A stretch of 43,851 nt of DNA from Candidatus Gemmiger faecigallinarum. Its GTDB lineage: Bacteria > Bacillota > Clostridia > Oscillospirales > Ruminococcaceae. The notes beneath the pieces are model-generated. The model was given only the letters and a program-made list of their open reading frames with translations. It ran no database searches and had not been told where the DNA came from. The position numbers and the translations under genes were made by a program. Of the stretch, positions 8,065 to 16,149 are shown piece by piece. The stretch is from contig DWVD01000119.1 in the NCBI GenBank assembly GCA_019120395.1, positions 1 through 43,851 on the forward strand, given 5' to 3'. Positions within the stretch are counted from its first letter, which is position 1; every line of letters starts with the position of its first letter.

Positions 8065-8361
8065 ATGACCAAAGGATTGCTGACACTGGCAGACAGGATC
8101 AAGACGCTGCGGGAGCAGGCTGGGTTGACGCAGGCGGAAGTCGCGCGCCGGCTTGGGATCTCGCGCGCCGGGGTAAACGCCTGGGAGATGGGGCTTTCGG
8201 TGCCGTCCACGCCCTATGTGGTGGAGCTGGCAAAGATCTTTGCCGTCTCCACAGATTATCTGCTGGGCGTGGAACAGACGGCGACCATCTCGGTAAAAGG
8301 CCTTTCCGAAAAGCAGGTGTCGGCCCTGATCGGCATCATTGACTGTTTTCGCAACGGCTGA
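8065..8361 (+). CDS. Xre-family (Cro/cI-type HTH) transcriptional regulator
   Basis: 98 residues. An HTH_3 domain fills residues about 8-65: RIKTLREQAGLTQAEVARRL then GISRAGVNAWEMGLSVPSTP, and the typical closing LAKIFAVSTDYLLG. The last 30 residues are a short C-terminal helix region without a sensor domain. It is transcribed away from the acidic lipoprotein gene, with the palindrome at 8005-8017 between them. It probably represses its own promoter and may control the lipoprotein (inference). AAAGGGTGAG upstream serves as the ribosome-binding site. Confidence 0.88.
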   Translation: MTKGLLTLADRIKTLREQAGLTQAEVARRLGISRAGVNAWEMGLSVPSTPYVVELAKIFAVSTDYLLGVEQTATISVKGLSEKQVSALIGIIDCFRNG

Positions 8362-8379
8362 CGCCGGCAAAATAACAAA

Positions 8380-8426
8380 ACCGCCCCGGGGCAGGCCGTG
8401 CATCCACACGGCAGCTCCGGGGCGGT
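8380..8426 (-). terminator. Terminator between convergent xre and alaX
   Basis: The arms are ACCGCCCCGG (8380-8389) and CCGGGGCGGT (8417-8426). Read on the minus strand, the stem is followed by TTTGTTATTTTG, so it mainly ends the alaX transcript. Confidence 0.75.
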
Positions 8427-8476
8427 CTCTGCATTCAGGAAAAAAGGCGGCGCGGCGGACGCGGCCGGCCGGGCGG

Positions 8477-9649
8477 TCAGCTCCTGCGCAAAAAGGTCTC
8501 CACCGCCTGCCGGTCGGCTTCTGCCGGCAGGCTGCCCTGGCAAAAGCCCGGCTTGCCGCCGCCGCGGCCGGAAAACTGCGCGTTCAAACGGCGGCAAAGC
8601 TCCCGCACGTCGCCGCCCTCCGGGGCGGCCAGCGCGTAGGCAAGACCCTGGCCGCCGGGGGCCAGGGCGGCGCACAGCGCGCCGGTTCTGGCCGCCGTGG
8701 TCACGGCGATGCGCCGCAGGCCGTCGCCGTCGGGGCCGTCCAGGAAAAACACCGCGGTCCGGCCCGGCTGCGCCGCTGCGGCCAGCGCGTCGGCCAGGCT
8801 GCCCTGCAGGGCGGCGATGCGCTGGCGGTCGGCGGCCTGGGCGTCCAGAAGCCGCTTTGCCGCCCCGGCCAGCTGCCCGGCGGGCACGCTGAGCAGCGCG
8901 CCGGCGGCCTGGGCGTCGGATTGCAGCAGCTGCATCTCGGCCAGCGCGCGCTGGCCGCAGGCCACCGCCAGCCGCACGCCGCCCTTGTAATTCTGCGCGC
9001 TGACGATTTTGATAACGCCCACCTGCCCGGCGCTGGCCACGTGGGTGCCGCAGCAGGCGCACAGGTCTGCGCCGCCGGCGTCCGCCAGCCGCACCGGGCC
9101 GGAGATCTCCTTTTTGCTGCGGTAGGTCAGCGCGGCCAGCTCCTCCGGGGCCGGGTACCAGCAGCGGACGGGCCGGTCCGCCTGCACCGCCGCGTTGGCG
9201 GCGCGCTCGGCTTCCGCCAGCTGGCCGGCGGTCAGGGGCAGGCTCATGTCCATGCGCACCCAGGGGCTGCCGATGTGGAACCCCACGTTTTCCGCCCCGA
9301 ACATCCGGTGCAGGGTACCGCTCAGGATATGTTCGCCGGTATGCTGCTGCATAAAATCGAACCGGCGTTCCCAGTCGACGGAGCCGGCGGCAGCCGTGCC
9401 CGCGGCCAGCGGCCGGGCGGTACGGTGCCAGACAACGCCGTCGCCGTCCATCCGCACCGCCAGCACCGGCTGGCCCTGCAAAAGGCCCAGGTCGCAGGGC
9501 TGGCCGCCGCCTTCGGGATAAAAGGCGGTGGCGTCCAGCGCACATTCGCTGCAGCCGGGGGCGTTCTGGTCGGGGCGGCAGGCCACCACGGCGGCGGTAA
9601 ATTCGGTCAGATATGGGTCGTTCTCGTACAGACGGCGGGTGGGCAGCAT
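8477..9649 (-). CDS. AlaX-type alanyl-tRNA editing protein with DHHA1 domain
   Basis: ATG 9649 follows AAAGGAGG, giving 390 residues; the frame upstream of it is promoter DNA. The protein looks like the AlaRS editing half without the synthetase core. It has an N-terminal beta-barrel-like segment (TAFYPEGGGQPCDLG), then the editing domain with zinc ligands HTGEH (about residues 105-109) and C-x3-H in CACCGTHV (about 195-202). A helical linker and a C-terminal DHHA1 domain with GGGKPGFCQG follow. Such proteins hydrolyse Ser- or Gly-tRNA(Ala) in trans to keep translation accurate. It is a single gene between its promoter near 9710 and the terminator at 8380-8426. Confidence 0.88.
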   Translation of the reverse strand: MLPTRRLYENDPYLTEFTAAVVACRPDQNAPGCSECALDATAFYPEGGGQPCDLGLLQGQPVLAVRMDGDGVVWHRTARPLAAGTAAAGSVDWERRFDFMQQHTGEHILSGTLHRMFGAENVGFHIGSPWVRMDMSLPLTAGQLAEAERAANAAVQADRPVRCWYPAPEELAALTYRSKKEISGPVRLADAGGADLCACCGTHVASAGQVGVIKIVSAQNYKGGVRLAVACGQRALAEMQLLQSDAQAAGALLSVPAGQLAGAAKRLLDAQAADRQRIAALQGSLADALAAAAQPGRTAVFFLDGPDGDGLRRIAVTTAARTGALCAALAPGGQGLAYALAAPEGGDVRELCRRLNAQFSGRGGGKPGFCQGSLPAEADRQAVETFLRRS

Positions 9650-9709
9650 GGGCGGGGCCTCCTTTGGGCGGTTTCCGGGCAGGGCGCGGGGACGCGCCTG
9701 TCTGCCCAC

Positions 9710-9741
9710 ATTATAGCACAAAACCGCGCCGGGGACCAAAG
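9710..9741 (-). promoter_or_regulatory. Promoter of the AlaX gene
   Basis: The minus strand has TGC-TATAAT (a perfect extended -10 at 9710-9718), with TTGGTC 18 bases further upstream as a moderate -35. Confidence 0.75.
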
Positions 9742-9783
9742 CCGAGCAAAACCGCAGGACCGGCAGATTTCTGCCGCCAACAG

Positions 9784-9812
9784 TGGAAAAAAACGGCGCG
9801 TTCCGCTATAAT
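9784..9812 (+). promoter_or_regulatory. Promoter of the lipoprotein-sbcDC-malQ gene run
   Basis: A perfect TATAAT at 9807-9812 and a weak -35 (TGGAAA, 17-base spacer). It is back to back with the AlaX promoter. Confidence 0.65.
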
Positions 9813-9882
9813 GGAGGAGACGACCTTCCCGGGCGGGCGCCGCGGCGCGGCAGCCGCCCTTTACCGTAAAAGGAGAACCCCA

Positions 9883-11178
9883 ATGAAACGCATCGCTGCA
9901 ATTTTGTTGGCCGGCTGCCTGCTGGCCGGCTGCGCGGCCTCCGACAACCTGGCGTCGGTCTCCCGGCTGCCCGAAGCCCCCGCCCGCACCCAGGCGGCCG
10001 GGCTGGACGTCTACTGCGACGCGCCGGAGCAAAGCGCCCTGCGCGACGCGCTGCAAAGCTATGCCGACGCACAGGGCGTGACGCTTGCCTACACCTCCGA
10101 CGCGGCGTCCGCCGACCTGGCGCTGCTGTCCAGCCAGCCCGACGGGGACGGCTGGACGGATCTGGCCGGGCAGCCGCTTTTGTCGGCGGCGGCCGGGCGG
10201 GCCGGCCTGCCGGCCGAAGGACAGCAGACGGTGACGGCGCTGCCGCTGGGGCGTTCGCTGTATGCATATTGGGCCGACAGCGCGCTGCTGACCGCCCTGC
10301 TGGGCGAAAACGGCCTGACGGACCTGCAGAACGCCACCTGGACCGAATGGCAGAATTTTGTTCTCTCCATGACGGCCTGGATCGAGACGCCCTCCGCCGT
10401 ATCGCTGACGCTGAACGGCAGCGCCTACACCCTGCCGGCGGACAAGCCGGAGGCGGCCGCCGGGCTGGAGGGCGTGTTTGCCGTGGGCGGCGCCGACGCC
10501 GCGGCGTGGGCCGGCCCCGTATACACCAGCGCGCTGCTGGCCGCCGGGGGCGAGTATACCGCCGATACGCTGACCGGCCCGGCGGGCAGCGTGTACAGCG
10601 CGCTGACGCTGGAGCTGGAAAACCTGGCCGGCAGCGCCGGCGGTACCCAGGCGGAGGCCGCGCAGGCGGCGGCGGACGGCCGGGCGCTGTTCTGCCGCAT
10701 CAGCCTGGCGGACCTGGCCGCGGCGCTGGGCGCCGACGCGGTGCAGGGCATGACGCCGCTGCCCTTCAAGTGCTATTTTGTCCAGAACGACCTGTCCACC
10801 GAGGAATACAACCTGACCGGTCTGATGAACTATCCCACGCTGGCCTGCGCGGGGTATCTGGCCATCCCGTCGGGGGCGGACAATGCGGAGGGCGCCGCGT
10901 CGGCCATCCTGTGGATGTACGGCAGCGGCACCGGAAACACCGCCCTGACCGACGGCCTGCTGCTGGTAACGCCCTGGAACACTGCCAGCGACGCCACCGC
11001 GCTGGGTGCCCGGCAGGTGGAGATCGTCAGCACCGGCATCCTGCCCGAAGTGGCGCTGGGCGCGGACCAGAACGCAGCCCTGGCGCAGGCCGGCCAGGAG
11101 CTGGCCGGGGCCGACGCTTTCAGCTACCTGACCCGCGACGCCTTTGTCCGGGCGGCGGTGCAGGCGCTGGCCGGCTGA
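9883..11178 (+). CDS. Lipoprotein resembling an extracellular solute-binding protein
   Basis: ATG 9883 follows AAAAGGAG; the open frame upstream crosses the promoter and is not coding. The 431-residue product has a lipobox (LAGC, Cys 17). The mature part has the look of a type-1 solute-binding protein: an early strand GLDVYCDAPEQSALRDALQS, then ADLALLSSQPDGDGWTDLAG, and a late segment with GYLAIPSGADNAEGAASAIL WMYGS, as in sugar-binding lipoproteins. No ABC permease lies nearby, so the ligand and transport role are uncertain. It leads a plus-strand run with the NusG-II protein 28 bases downstream. Confidence 0.65.
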   Translation: MKRIAAILLAGCLLAGCAASDNLASVSRLPEAPARTQAAGLDVYCDAPEQSALRDALQSYADAQGVTLAYTSDAASADLALLSSQPDGDGWTDLAGQPLLSAAAGRAGLPAEGQQTVTALPLGRSLYAYWADSALLTALLGENGLTDLQNATWTEWQNFVLSMTAWIETPSAVSLTLNGSAYTLPADKPEAAAGLEGVFAVGGADAAAWAGPVYTSALLAAGGEYTADTLTGPAGSVYSALTLELENLAGSAGGTQAEAAQAAADGRALFCRISLADLAAALGADAVQGMTPLPFKCYFVQNDLSTEEYNLTGLMNYPTLACAGYLAIPSGADNAEGAASAILWMYGSGTGNTALTDGLLLVTPWNTASDATALGARQVEIVSTGILPEVALGADQNAALAQAGQELAGADAFSYLTRDAFVRAAVQALAG

Positions 11179-11206
11179 GCGGGCCTGCCCGGGAAAAGGA
11201 CGACCC

Positions 11207-11554
11207 ATGACCAAAAAACATTTCCCCCGCCGTTCCACGCTGCTGTTCGCCGCCGCCGTGGCGGCGGCAGCGGCGGTGCTGTATCTGGCCACCCACGGCG
11301 GCAGCGGCATGGTGGCGCTGGTCCAGTACGGCGATCCGCAGCAGACGCTGCGCATCCCCCTGGACCAAGACGCCCGCTACGACCTGGAAAGCGGCGGCTA
11401 CGCCATCCACCTGCAGGTGGAAAACGGCGCCATTGCTTTTGTGGAAAGCCCCTGCCCCGACCATCTGTGCGAGGAGTTCGGCTGGCTTTCCCGCGCGGGC
11501 GACTGGGCCGCCTGCCTGCCCGCGCAGGCCTCGGTGACCATTGAAGAAGGCTGA
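11207..11554 (+). CDS. NusG domain II-containing membrane-anchored protein
   Basis: ATG 11207 follows AAAAGGA, giving 115 residues. It has one N-terminal membrane anchor (about residues 10-28, LLFAAAVAAAAAVLYLA), then a small beta domain with IHLQVENGAIAFVESPCPDH, LCEEFGWLSRAGDW and CLPAQ. The pattern S-P-C-P-D-x-x-C ... G-W-[IL] ... C-L-P is the mark of the NusG domain II-like family of Firmicutes envelope proteins. These are not transcription factors. The function is unknown; the three conserved cysteines face outward if the anchor is N-in. In this clade such genes often neighbour lipoproteins, as here. Confidence 0.85.
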   Translation: MTKKHFPRRSTLLFAAAVAAAAAVLYLATHGGSGMVALVQYGDPQQTLRIPLDQDARYDLESGGYAIHLQVENGAIAFVESPCPDHLCEEFGWLSRAGDWAACLPAQASVTIEEG

Positions 11555-11601
11555 TGCCATCCCCGGCTGCAGCGACGCCGCCCACCCCAAAAGGAGACGA
11601 C

Positions 11602-12099
11602 ATGAACGCAACGTACAAACAGGTGACCAAAGCACGCTACATTGCCCGCGTGGCCGAGCTGGCCGAGGAGATCTTCCCCGCCGTATACAGCAGGCTGGGC
11701 GGAAAAAACGGCCTGCTCCTGGCCCAAAAATACCAGAGCGACGATCTGACCGAGGACGAGATCCGCTCCGGCGTCAACTATTTCCTGATCTACCTGGGCA
11801 GCCGGGAGGTGGGGTATTTCGCGCTGGACCTGTCCCCCGCCGGGGCGCTGTGCATTTCCCGGCTGTATCTGTGCGCCGACGTGCGCGGGCGGGGCATCGG
11901 GCGCGGGGTCGTCACCTACGCCCAGCGCCTGGCCGAGGGCGACGGCCGCACCCGGCTGTTCATGCCGGTGTGGGCAAAGGACCTGCAGGCCGAGGCTTTC
12001 TGCAAAAAGCGGGGATTCCGCCCTGCGGGCGCCGCCCCGGTGGAGGTGCTGCCCGGCGTGACCATGGACATAAAAACCTGGGAAAAACTCTGGCGGTGA
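11602..12099 (+). CDS. GNAT-family N-acetyltransferase
   Basis: ATG 11602 follows AAAAGGAG, giving 165 residues. The GNAT fold is visible: an N-terminal helix region, the beta-strand FLIYLGSREVGYFALD, and ISRLYLCADVRGRGIGRGVV with the acetyl-CoA pyrophosphate loop R-G-x-G-I-G (motif A, about residues 93-112). The closing FCKKRGFRPAG segment is also present. The substrate is unknown. It is spaced about 50 bases from its neighbours in the same plus-strand run. Confidence 0.87.
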   Translation: MNATYKQVTKARYIARVAELAEEIFPAVYSRLGGKNGLLLAQKYQSDDLTEDEIRSGVNYFLIYLGSREVGYFALDLSPAGALCISRLYLCADVRGRGIGRGVVTYAQRLAEGDGRTRLFMPVWAKDLQAEAFCKKRGFRPAGAAPVEVLPGVTMDIKTWEKLWR

Positions 12100-12156
12100 C
12101 CGCCGCGCCGGCCGGCAGCCGGCGCGGGGCCGCCCTGATCGCATCGAGGTGTCACC

Positions 12157-13302
12157 ATGCGTTTTCTCCATCTGGCCGATCTGCACCTGGGCAAACGGGT
12201 CAACGGCTTTGACATGCTGGACGACCAGCGCTCCGTGCTGGAGCAGGTCGTCGGCTTTTGCAGCGACCGGCAGGTGGACGCCGTCGTTCTGGCCGGGGAC
12301 ATTTACGACGTGCCCCAGCCCCCCGCGGCGGCGGTGCTGCTGCTGGACTGGTTCCTGACCGAGCTGGCGTCCTGCGGGACCCGCGTTTTGGCGGTCTCCG
12401 GCAACCACGACAGCGCCGAGCGGCTGGACTACGCCGGGCGGCTGCTGGCCCGGCAGGGAGTCTATCTGGCGGGGCGGTTCACCGGCGCGCTGACGCCGGT
12501 GACGCTGGCGGACGCGGCGGGGCCGGTACAGTTTGTGCTGCTGCCCTTTGTGCGCGCGGCCACGGTGCGGCATTACCTGCCCGACGCCGGGATCCACAGC
12601 TATGACCAGGCGGTGGCCGCGGCGCTGGCCACCCTGCCCCCCGCCGACGGCGTGCGCAGGGTGCTGGTGGCGCATCAGTTCGTCACCGCCGGCGCCGCCC
12701 TGCCCCGGGCCGCCGGCAGCGAGAGCTGTGCGCTGGAGGTGGGCACGGTGGAGCAGGTGGACGCCGCCCGCTTTGCCGGTTTTTGCTATGTGGCGCTGGG
12801 GCATATCCACCGCCCCCAGACGGTGGGCGGTCCGACGGTGCGCTATGCCGGCAGCCCGCTTTGCTATTCGCTGGACGAATGCGGCGCCGAAAAATCCGTG
12901 CCGCTGGTCACGCTGGACGCCGCCGGAGCCGCCGGCGTCGAGCTGCTGCCGCTGAAGCCCCGCCGCGCCATGCGGCACCTGACCGGCCCGCTGGCCCGCC
13001 TGACCGATCCGGCCGCCGTCTGCGACGCCGACGACTATATCTGGGCGACGCTGACCGACGACGCGCCCATCCCCGACGCCATGGCGCGGCTGCGGTCGGC
13101 CTACCCCAACGCCATGAAGCTGGACTATGCCCCCCGCAGCGCCCCCGCCGGGGCGGCGCCGGCGGCTGAGGCGGTGCGCCGGCGCACGTTTTCCGAGCTG
13201 GTCGTGGACTTTTTCCGGACGGCGCAGTCGCGGGAACCCACGCAGGCTGAACTGGACGCGCTGGAGCAGCTGCGGGAGGAGGTGGACGCATGCGGCCGCT
13301 GA
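12157..13302 (+). CDS. sbcD: Exonuclease SbcCD subunit D (nuclease)
   Basis: A 381-residue Mre11-type calcineurin-like phosphoesterase. The metal-binding motifs run in order: HLADLHLGK (D8, H10), LAGDIYD, SGNHDSAE, VLVAHQF and LGHIHRPQ. The C-terminal part is the SbcD capping domain. With SbcC it cuts hairpin DNA and protein-blocked double-strand ends in repair. The last 13 bases overlap the start of sbcC, so the two are translationally coupled, as usual for this pair. Confidence 0.95.
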   Translation: MRFLHLADLHLGKRVNGFDMLDDQRSVLEQVVGFCSDRQVDAVVLAGDIYDVPQPPAAAVLLLDWFLTELASCGTRVLAVSGNHDSAERLDYAGRLLARQGVYLAGRFTGALTPVTLADAAGPVQFVLLPFVRAATVRHYLPDAGIHSYDQAVAAALATLPPADGVRRVLVAHQFVTAGAALPRAAGSESCALEVGTVEQVDAARFAGFCYVALGHIHRPQTVGGPTVRYAGSPLCYSLDECGAEKSVPLVTLDAAGAAGVELLPLKPRRAMRHLTGPLARLTDPAAVCDADDYIWATLTDDAPIPDAMARLRSAYPNAMKLDYAPRSAPAGAAPAAEAVRRRTFSELVVDFFRTAQSREPTQAELDALEQLREEVDACGR

Positions 13303-16109
13303 TGCTGGAACTTTGCGCCTTTGGACCCTATGCCCAAAAGACGGTGCTGGACTTTTCCGCCTTTGGGCAGGGCGGGCTGTTTTTGATCTCGGGCGATACC
13401 GGCGCGGGCAAGACCGCGCTGTTTGACGCCATCACCTTTGCGCTGTACGGCGAGGTCACCGGCCGTTACCGGGAGCCTTCCATGCTGCGCAGCGACTTTG
13501 CCGCCCCCGCAGACCCCACCTATGTGCGGCTGACGTTCCTGCACGCGGGGCGGCAGTATACCGCCAGCCGGTCGCCGGAGTACATGCGACCCAGCCTGCG
13601 GGGCGGCGACCGGATGGTGGCGTCCGGCGCAAAGGCGGAACTGCTGCGCGAACCGGAGGAACCGGTCACCGGCATACGGCAGGTGACTGCCGCCGTCACG
13701 GCGCTGCTGGGCATCGACGCCCAGCAGTTCGCCCAGGTGTCCATGCTGGCGCAGAACGATTTTACCCGCCTGCTGAACGCCCCCTCCGCCGAGCGCACCA
13801 AGATCCTGCGGCAGATCTTTGACACCGGCTTTTACCAGAAGCTGGCCGACGCCGCCGCGGACCGCGCCCGCGAGGCCGAGCGCGCCGCCGCCCTGGCGGA
13901 CGAAGCGCTGCTGCTGCACATGGGCGGCCTGCAGGCCGCCCCCGACGACCCCCGTGCCGGCGAGCTTTCCCGCCTGCAGGCGGCGCGGGATCCCTACCGC
14001 GCCGCCGAGGCTGCCGCGCTGGCCAAAACGCTGATCGAAGCGGACGCCCGCGCCGCCGGCGAGGCCGGAGCGGAGGTGGAGCGGCTGGACGGGCAGATCG
14101 CCCGGACGTCCGCCGCGCTGGAGACCGCCCGCCGCCGCGCGGCGCTGTATCGCAGCCTGGAGCAGGCGCGCCGCGACCGGGACGCTGCCCGGGACGCCCT
14201 GCCCGCCCGCGAGGCGGAATGGGCCGCCGCCGAGGCCCGCCGCCCGGAACTGGAAACCCTGACTGCCCGGCTGCATACGCTGAAAGCGGACGCGCCCCGC
14301 TACCGAGCCCTGGACGAAGCGCGGCGGGAGGCCGAGACCGCCCGCCGCGCCGCGGAGGAGGCCGCCCGCGCCGAGCGCCGTGCCCGGACGGAGCTGGACC
14401 ACACGTCCGCCGCGCTGACCGAAGCCGAGAAAGCGCTGGCGGCGCTGGGGACCCCGGAAGCCGGGCTGGCCCGCCTGCAGGCCCAGGCGGAGACCGCCCG
14501 GGAGCTGCTGGACGCCTGCGCCGCCTGCCTGGCCGAGCTGCCGCGGGTGCGCGGGGCCGAAGCCGCCGCGGACCGCGCCCGGGAGGATTACCGCGCCGCC
14601 CAGTCCGCGGCCGACGGGGCGGACGCCCGCCACGCGGCGCTGCTGCGCAGCCTGAACGCCCAGCGCGCCGGGCTGCTGGCCAGGGATCTGGCCGAGGGCA
14701 GCCCCTGCCCGGTCTGCGGCGCCACCCACCATCCCCGCCCGGCCGTGCTGCCGCAGGCCGCGGTGACCGAGGCGCAGGTGGACGGGGCCGACAGGGCGCT
14801 GCGTGCCGCCCGTGCCGCCGCCACCAGCGCCAGCGAGGCCGCCGGACGGAGCCTTGCCGCCGCCCAGGCCGGGCGGCAGAACCTGCAAAAAGCGGCGGAC
14901 GCGTTTTTTGCCCGCCGCGGCGCCCGCTATACCGGGCCGTCCGCCGCAGAACTGGACGACGCCGCGCTGCAGCAGGCGCTGCAGGCGCAGCAGCAGGGCC
15001 TGCGCGCCGGACTGGACGGCCTGCACAGGCAGATCGAAACGCTGGAAGCCGACAGGGCGCGCGCCGGGCAGCTGACGCGGCAGTGCGCCGCCTTGACCGA
15101 GCAGCGCGCCGGGCAGGAAACCGCCTGGAACGCCGCCCGCCAAAAGGCGGCCGATTCCGCCGCCGCCCGCGCCGCCGGGGAGGCCAAGGCCCGGGCCGCC
15201 GCCGAAAACCTGCCCTATCCCGACCGGGCGGCGCTCAACGCCGCCATGGACCAGCTGAGCCGGCAGGCCGGCGCGCTGCAGGCGGACCTGGATGCGGCGG
15301 CCCAGGCGCGGCAGGACGCCCAGGACCGGCAAAAGGAGCTGGACGCCCGGATCCATGCGCTGGAAGAGACGCTGGACGCCGACGGGGACGCCCCGGCGGC
15401 GGACGCCGGCCCCGGGCTGGAAGCGCTGCTGGCCCGGCAGAAGGCCGAACGCGACGGGGCGGACGCCGCCCGCCGGGCGGCAGCCCAGCGGCTGGACGCC
15501 AACCAGAGGGCGGCCAGCCAGCTGGAAGCCGCGCAGAAAACGGCGGACGCCGCCCGCGATTGCCGCACCCTGTGGGGCAACCTGTCCCGCACGCTGAAAG
15601 GCAACGTGGCGGGGCAGGCCAAACTTCCCTTTGAGCAGTATGTGCAGACCTTTTATTTTGACGAGGTCATCGAGGCGGCCAACCGCCGGTTCACCCGCAT
15701 GACCGACGGCCAGTATACCCTGCGCCGCCGCAGGGAGGATTCGGTCGGGAGCCGCACCGCGCTGGACCTGGATGTGTTCGACGCCTACACCGGCAAGGAC
15801 CGGCCGGTGGCCAGCCTGTCCGGCGGCGAAAGCTTTATGGCCGCGCTGTGCCTGGCGCTGGGCATCAGCGACATCATCCAGCAAAGCGCCGGCGGCGTGC
15901 GCATCGACACGCTGTTTATCGACGAGGGATTCGGTTCGCTGGACGCCGAAGCGCTGGAAAAGGCGGTGGACACGCTGGCCGGCCTGGCCGGATCCGACCG
16001 CCTGGTGGGCGTGATCAGCCACGTGGAAGCGCTGCAAAACCGCCTGACCCGGCAGATCCTGGTCCAAAAGACCCGTTCCGGCAGCACCGCCCGACTGGTG
16101 CTGGACTGA
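13290..16109 (+). CDS. sbcC: Exonuclease SbcCD subunit C (SMC-like ATPase)
   Basis: A 939-residue Rad50-type protein. Walker A GDTGAGKT lies at 35-42. Long Ala/Arg/Glu-rich coiled coils flank a zinc hook, SPCPVCGAT (near residue 472), as in Rad50. The C-terminal half of the ATPase has the signature SLSGGESFMAALCLALGISD, Walker B TLFIDEGFGSLD and a His switch near VGVISHVEAL. It is one of the shorter SbcC proteins. It starts at ATG 13290, inside the sbcD end (MRPLMLELCAFGPY); a second ATG 12 bases later is possible. It drives ATP-dependent opening for the SbcD nuclease. Confidence 0.95.
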   Translation: MRPLMLELCAFGPYAQKTVLDFSAFGQGGLFLISGDTGAGKTALFDAITFALYGEVTGRYREPSMLRSDFAAPADPTYVRLTFLHAGRQYTASRSPEYMRPSLRGGDRMVASGAKAELLREPEEPVTGIRQVTAAVTALLGIDAQQFAQVSMLAQNDFTRLLNAPSAERTKILRQIFDTGFYQKLADAAADRAREAERAAALADEALLLHMGGLQAAPDDPRAGELSRLQAARDPYRAAEAAALAKTLIEADARAAGEAGAEVERLDGQIARTSAALETARRRAALYRSLEQARRDRDAARDALPAREAEWAAAEARRPELETLTARLHTLKADAPRYRALDEARREAETARRAAEEAARAERRARTELDHTSAALTEAEKALAALGTPEAGLARLQAQAETARELLDACAACLAELPRVRGAEAAADRAREDYRAAQSAADGADARHAALLRSLNAQRAGLLARDLAEGSPCPVCGATHHPRPAVLPQAAVTEAQVDGADRALRAARAAATSASEAAGRSLAAAQAGRQNLQKAADAFFARRGARYTGPSAAELDDAALQQALQAQQQGLRAGLDGLHRQIETLEADRARAGQLTRQCAALTEQRAGQETAWNAARQKAADSAAARAAGEAKARAAAENLPYPDRAALNAAMDQLSRQAGALQADLDAAAQARQDAQDRQKELDARIHALEETLDADGDAPAADAGPGLEALLARQKAERDGADAARRAAAQRLDANQRAASQLEAAQKTADAARDCRTLWGNLSRTLKGNVAGQAKLPFEQYVQTFYFDEVIEAANRRFTRMTDGQYTLRRRREDSVGSRTALDLDVFDAYTGKDRPVASLSGGESFMAALCLALGISDIIQQSAGGVRIDTLFIDEGFGSLDAEALEKAVDTLAGLAGSDRLVGVISHVEALQNRLTRQILVQKTRSGSTARLVLD

Positions 16110-16149
16110 CCGCCGCGCGGCCAACACCCCACGCAAAGGAGCTTCCCCC

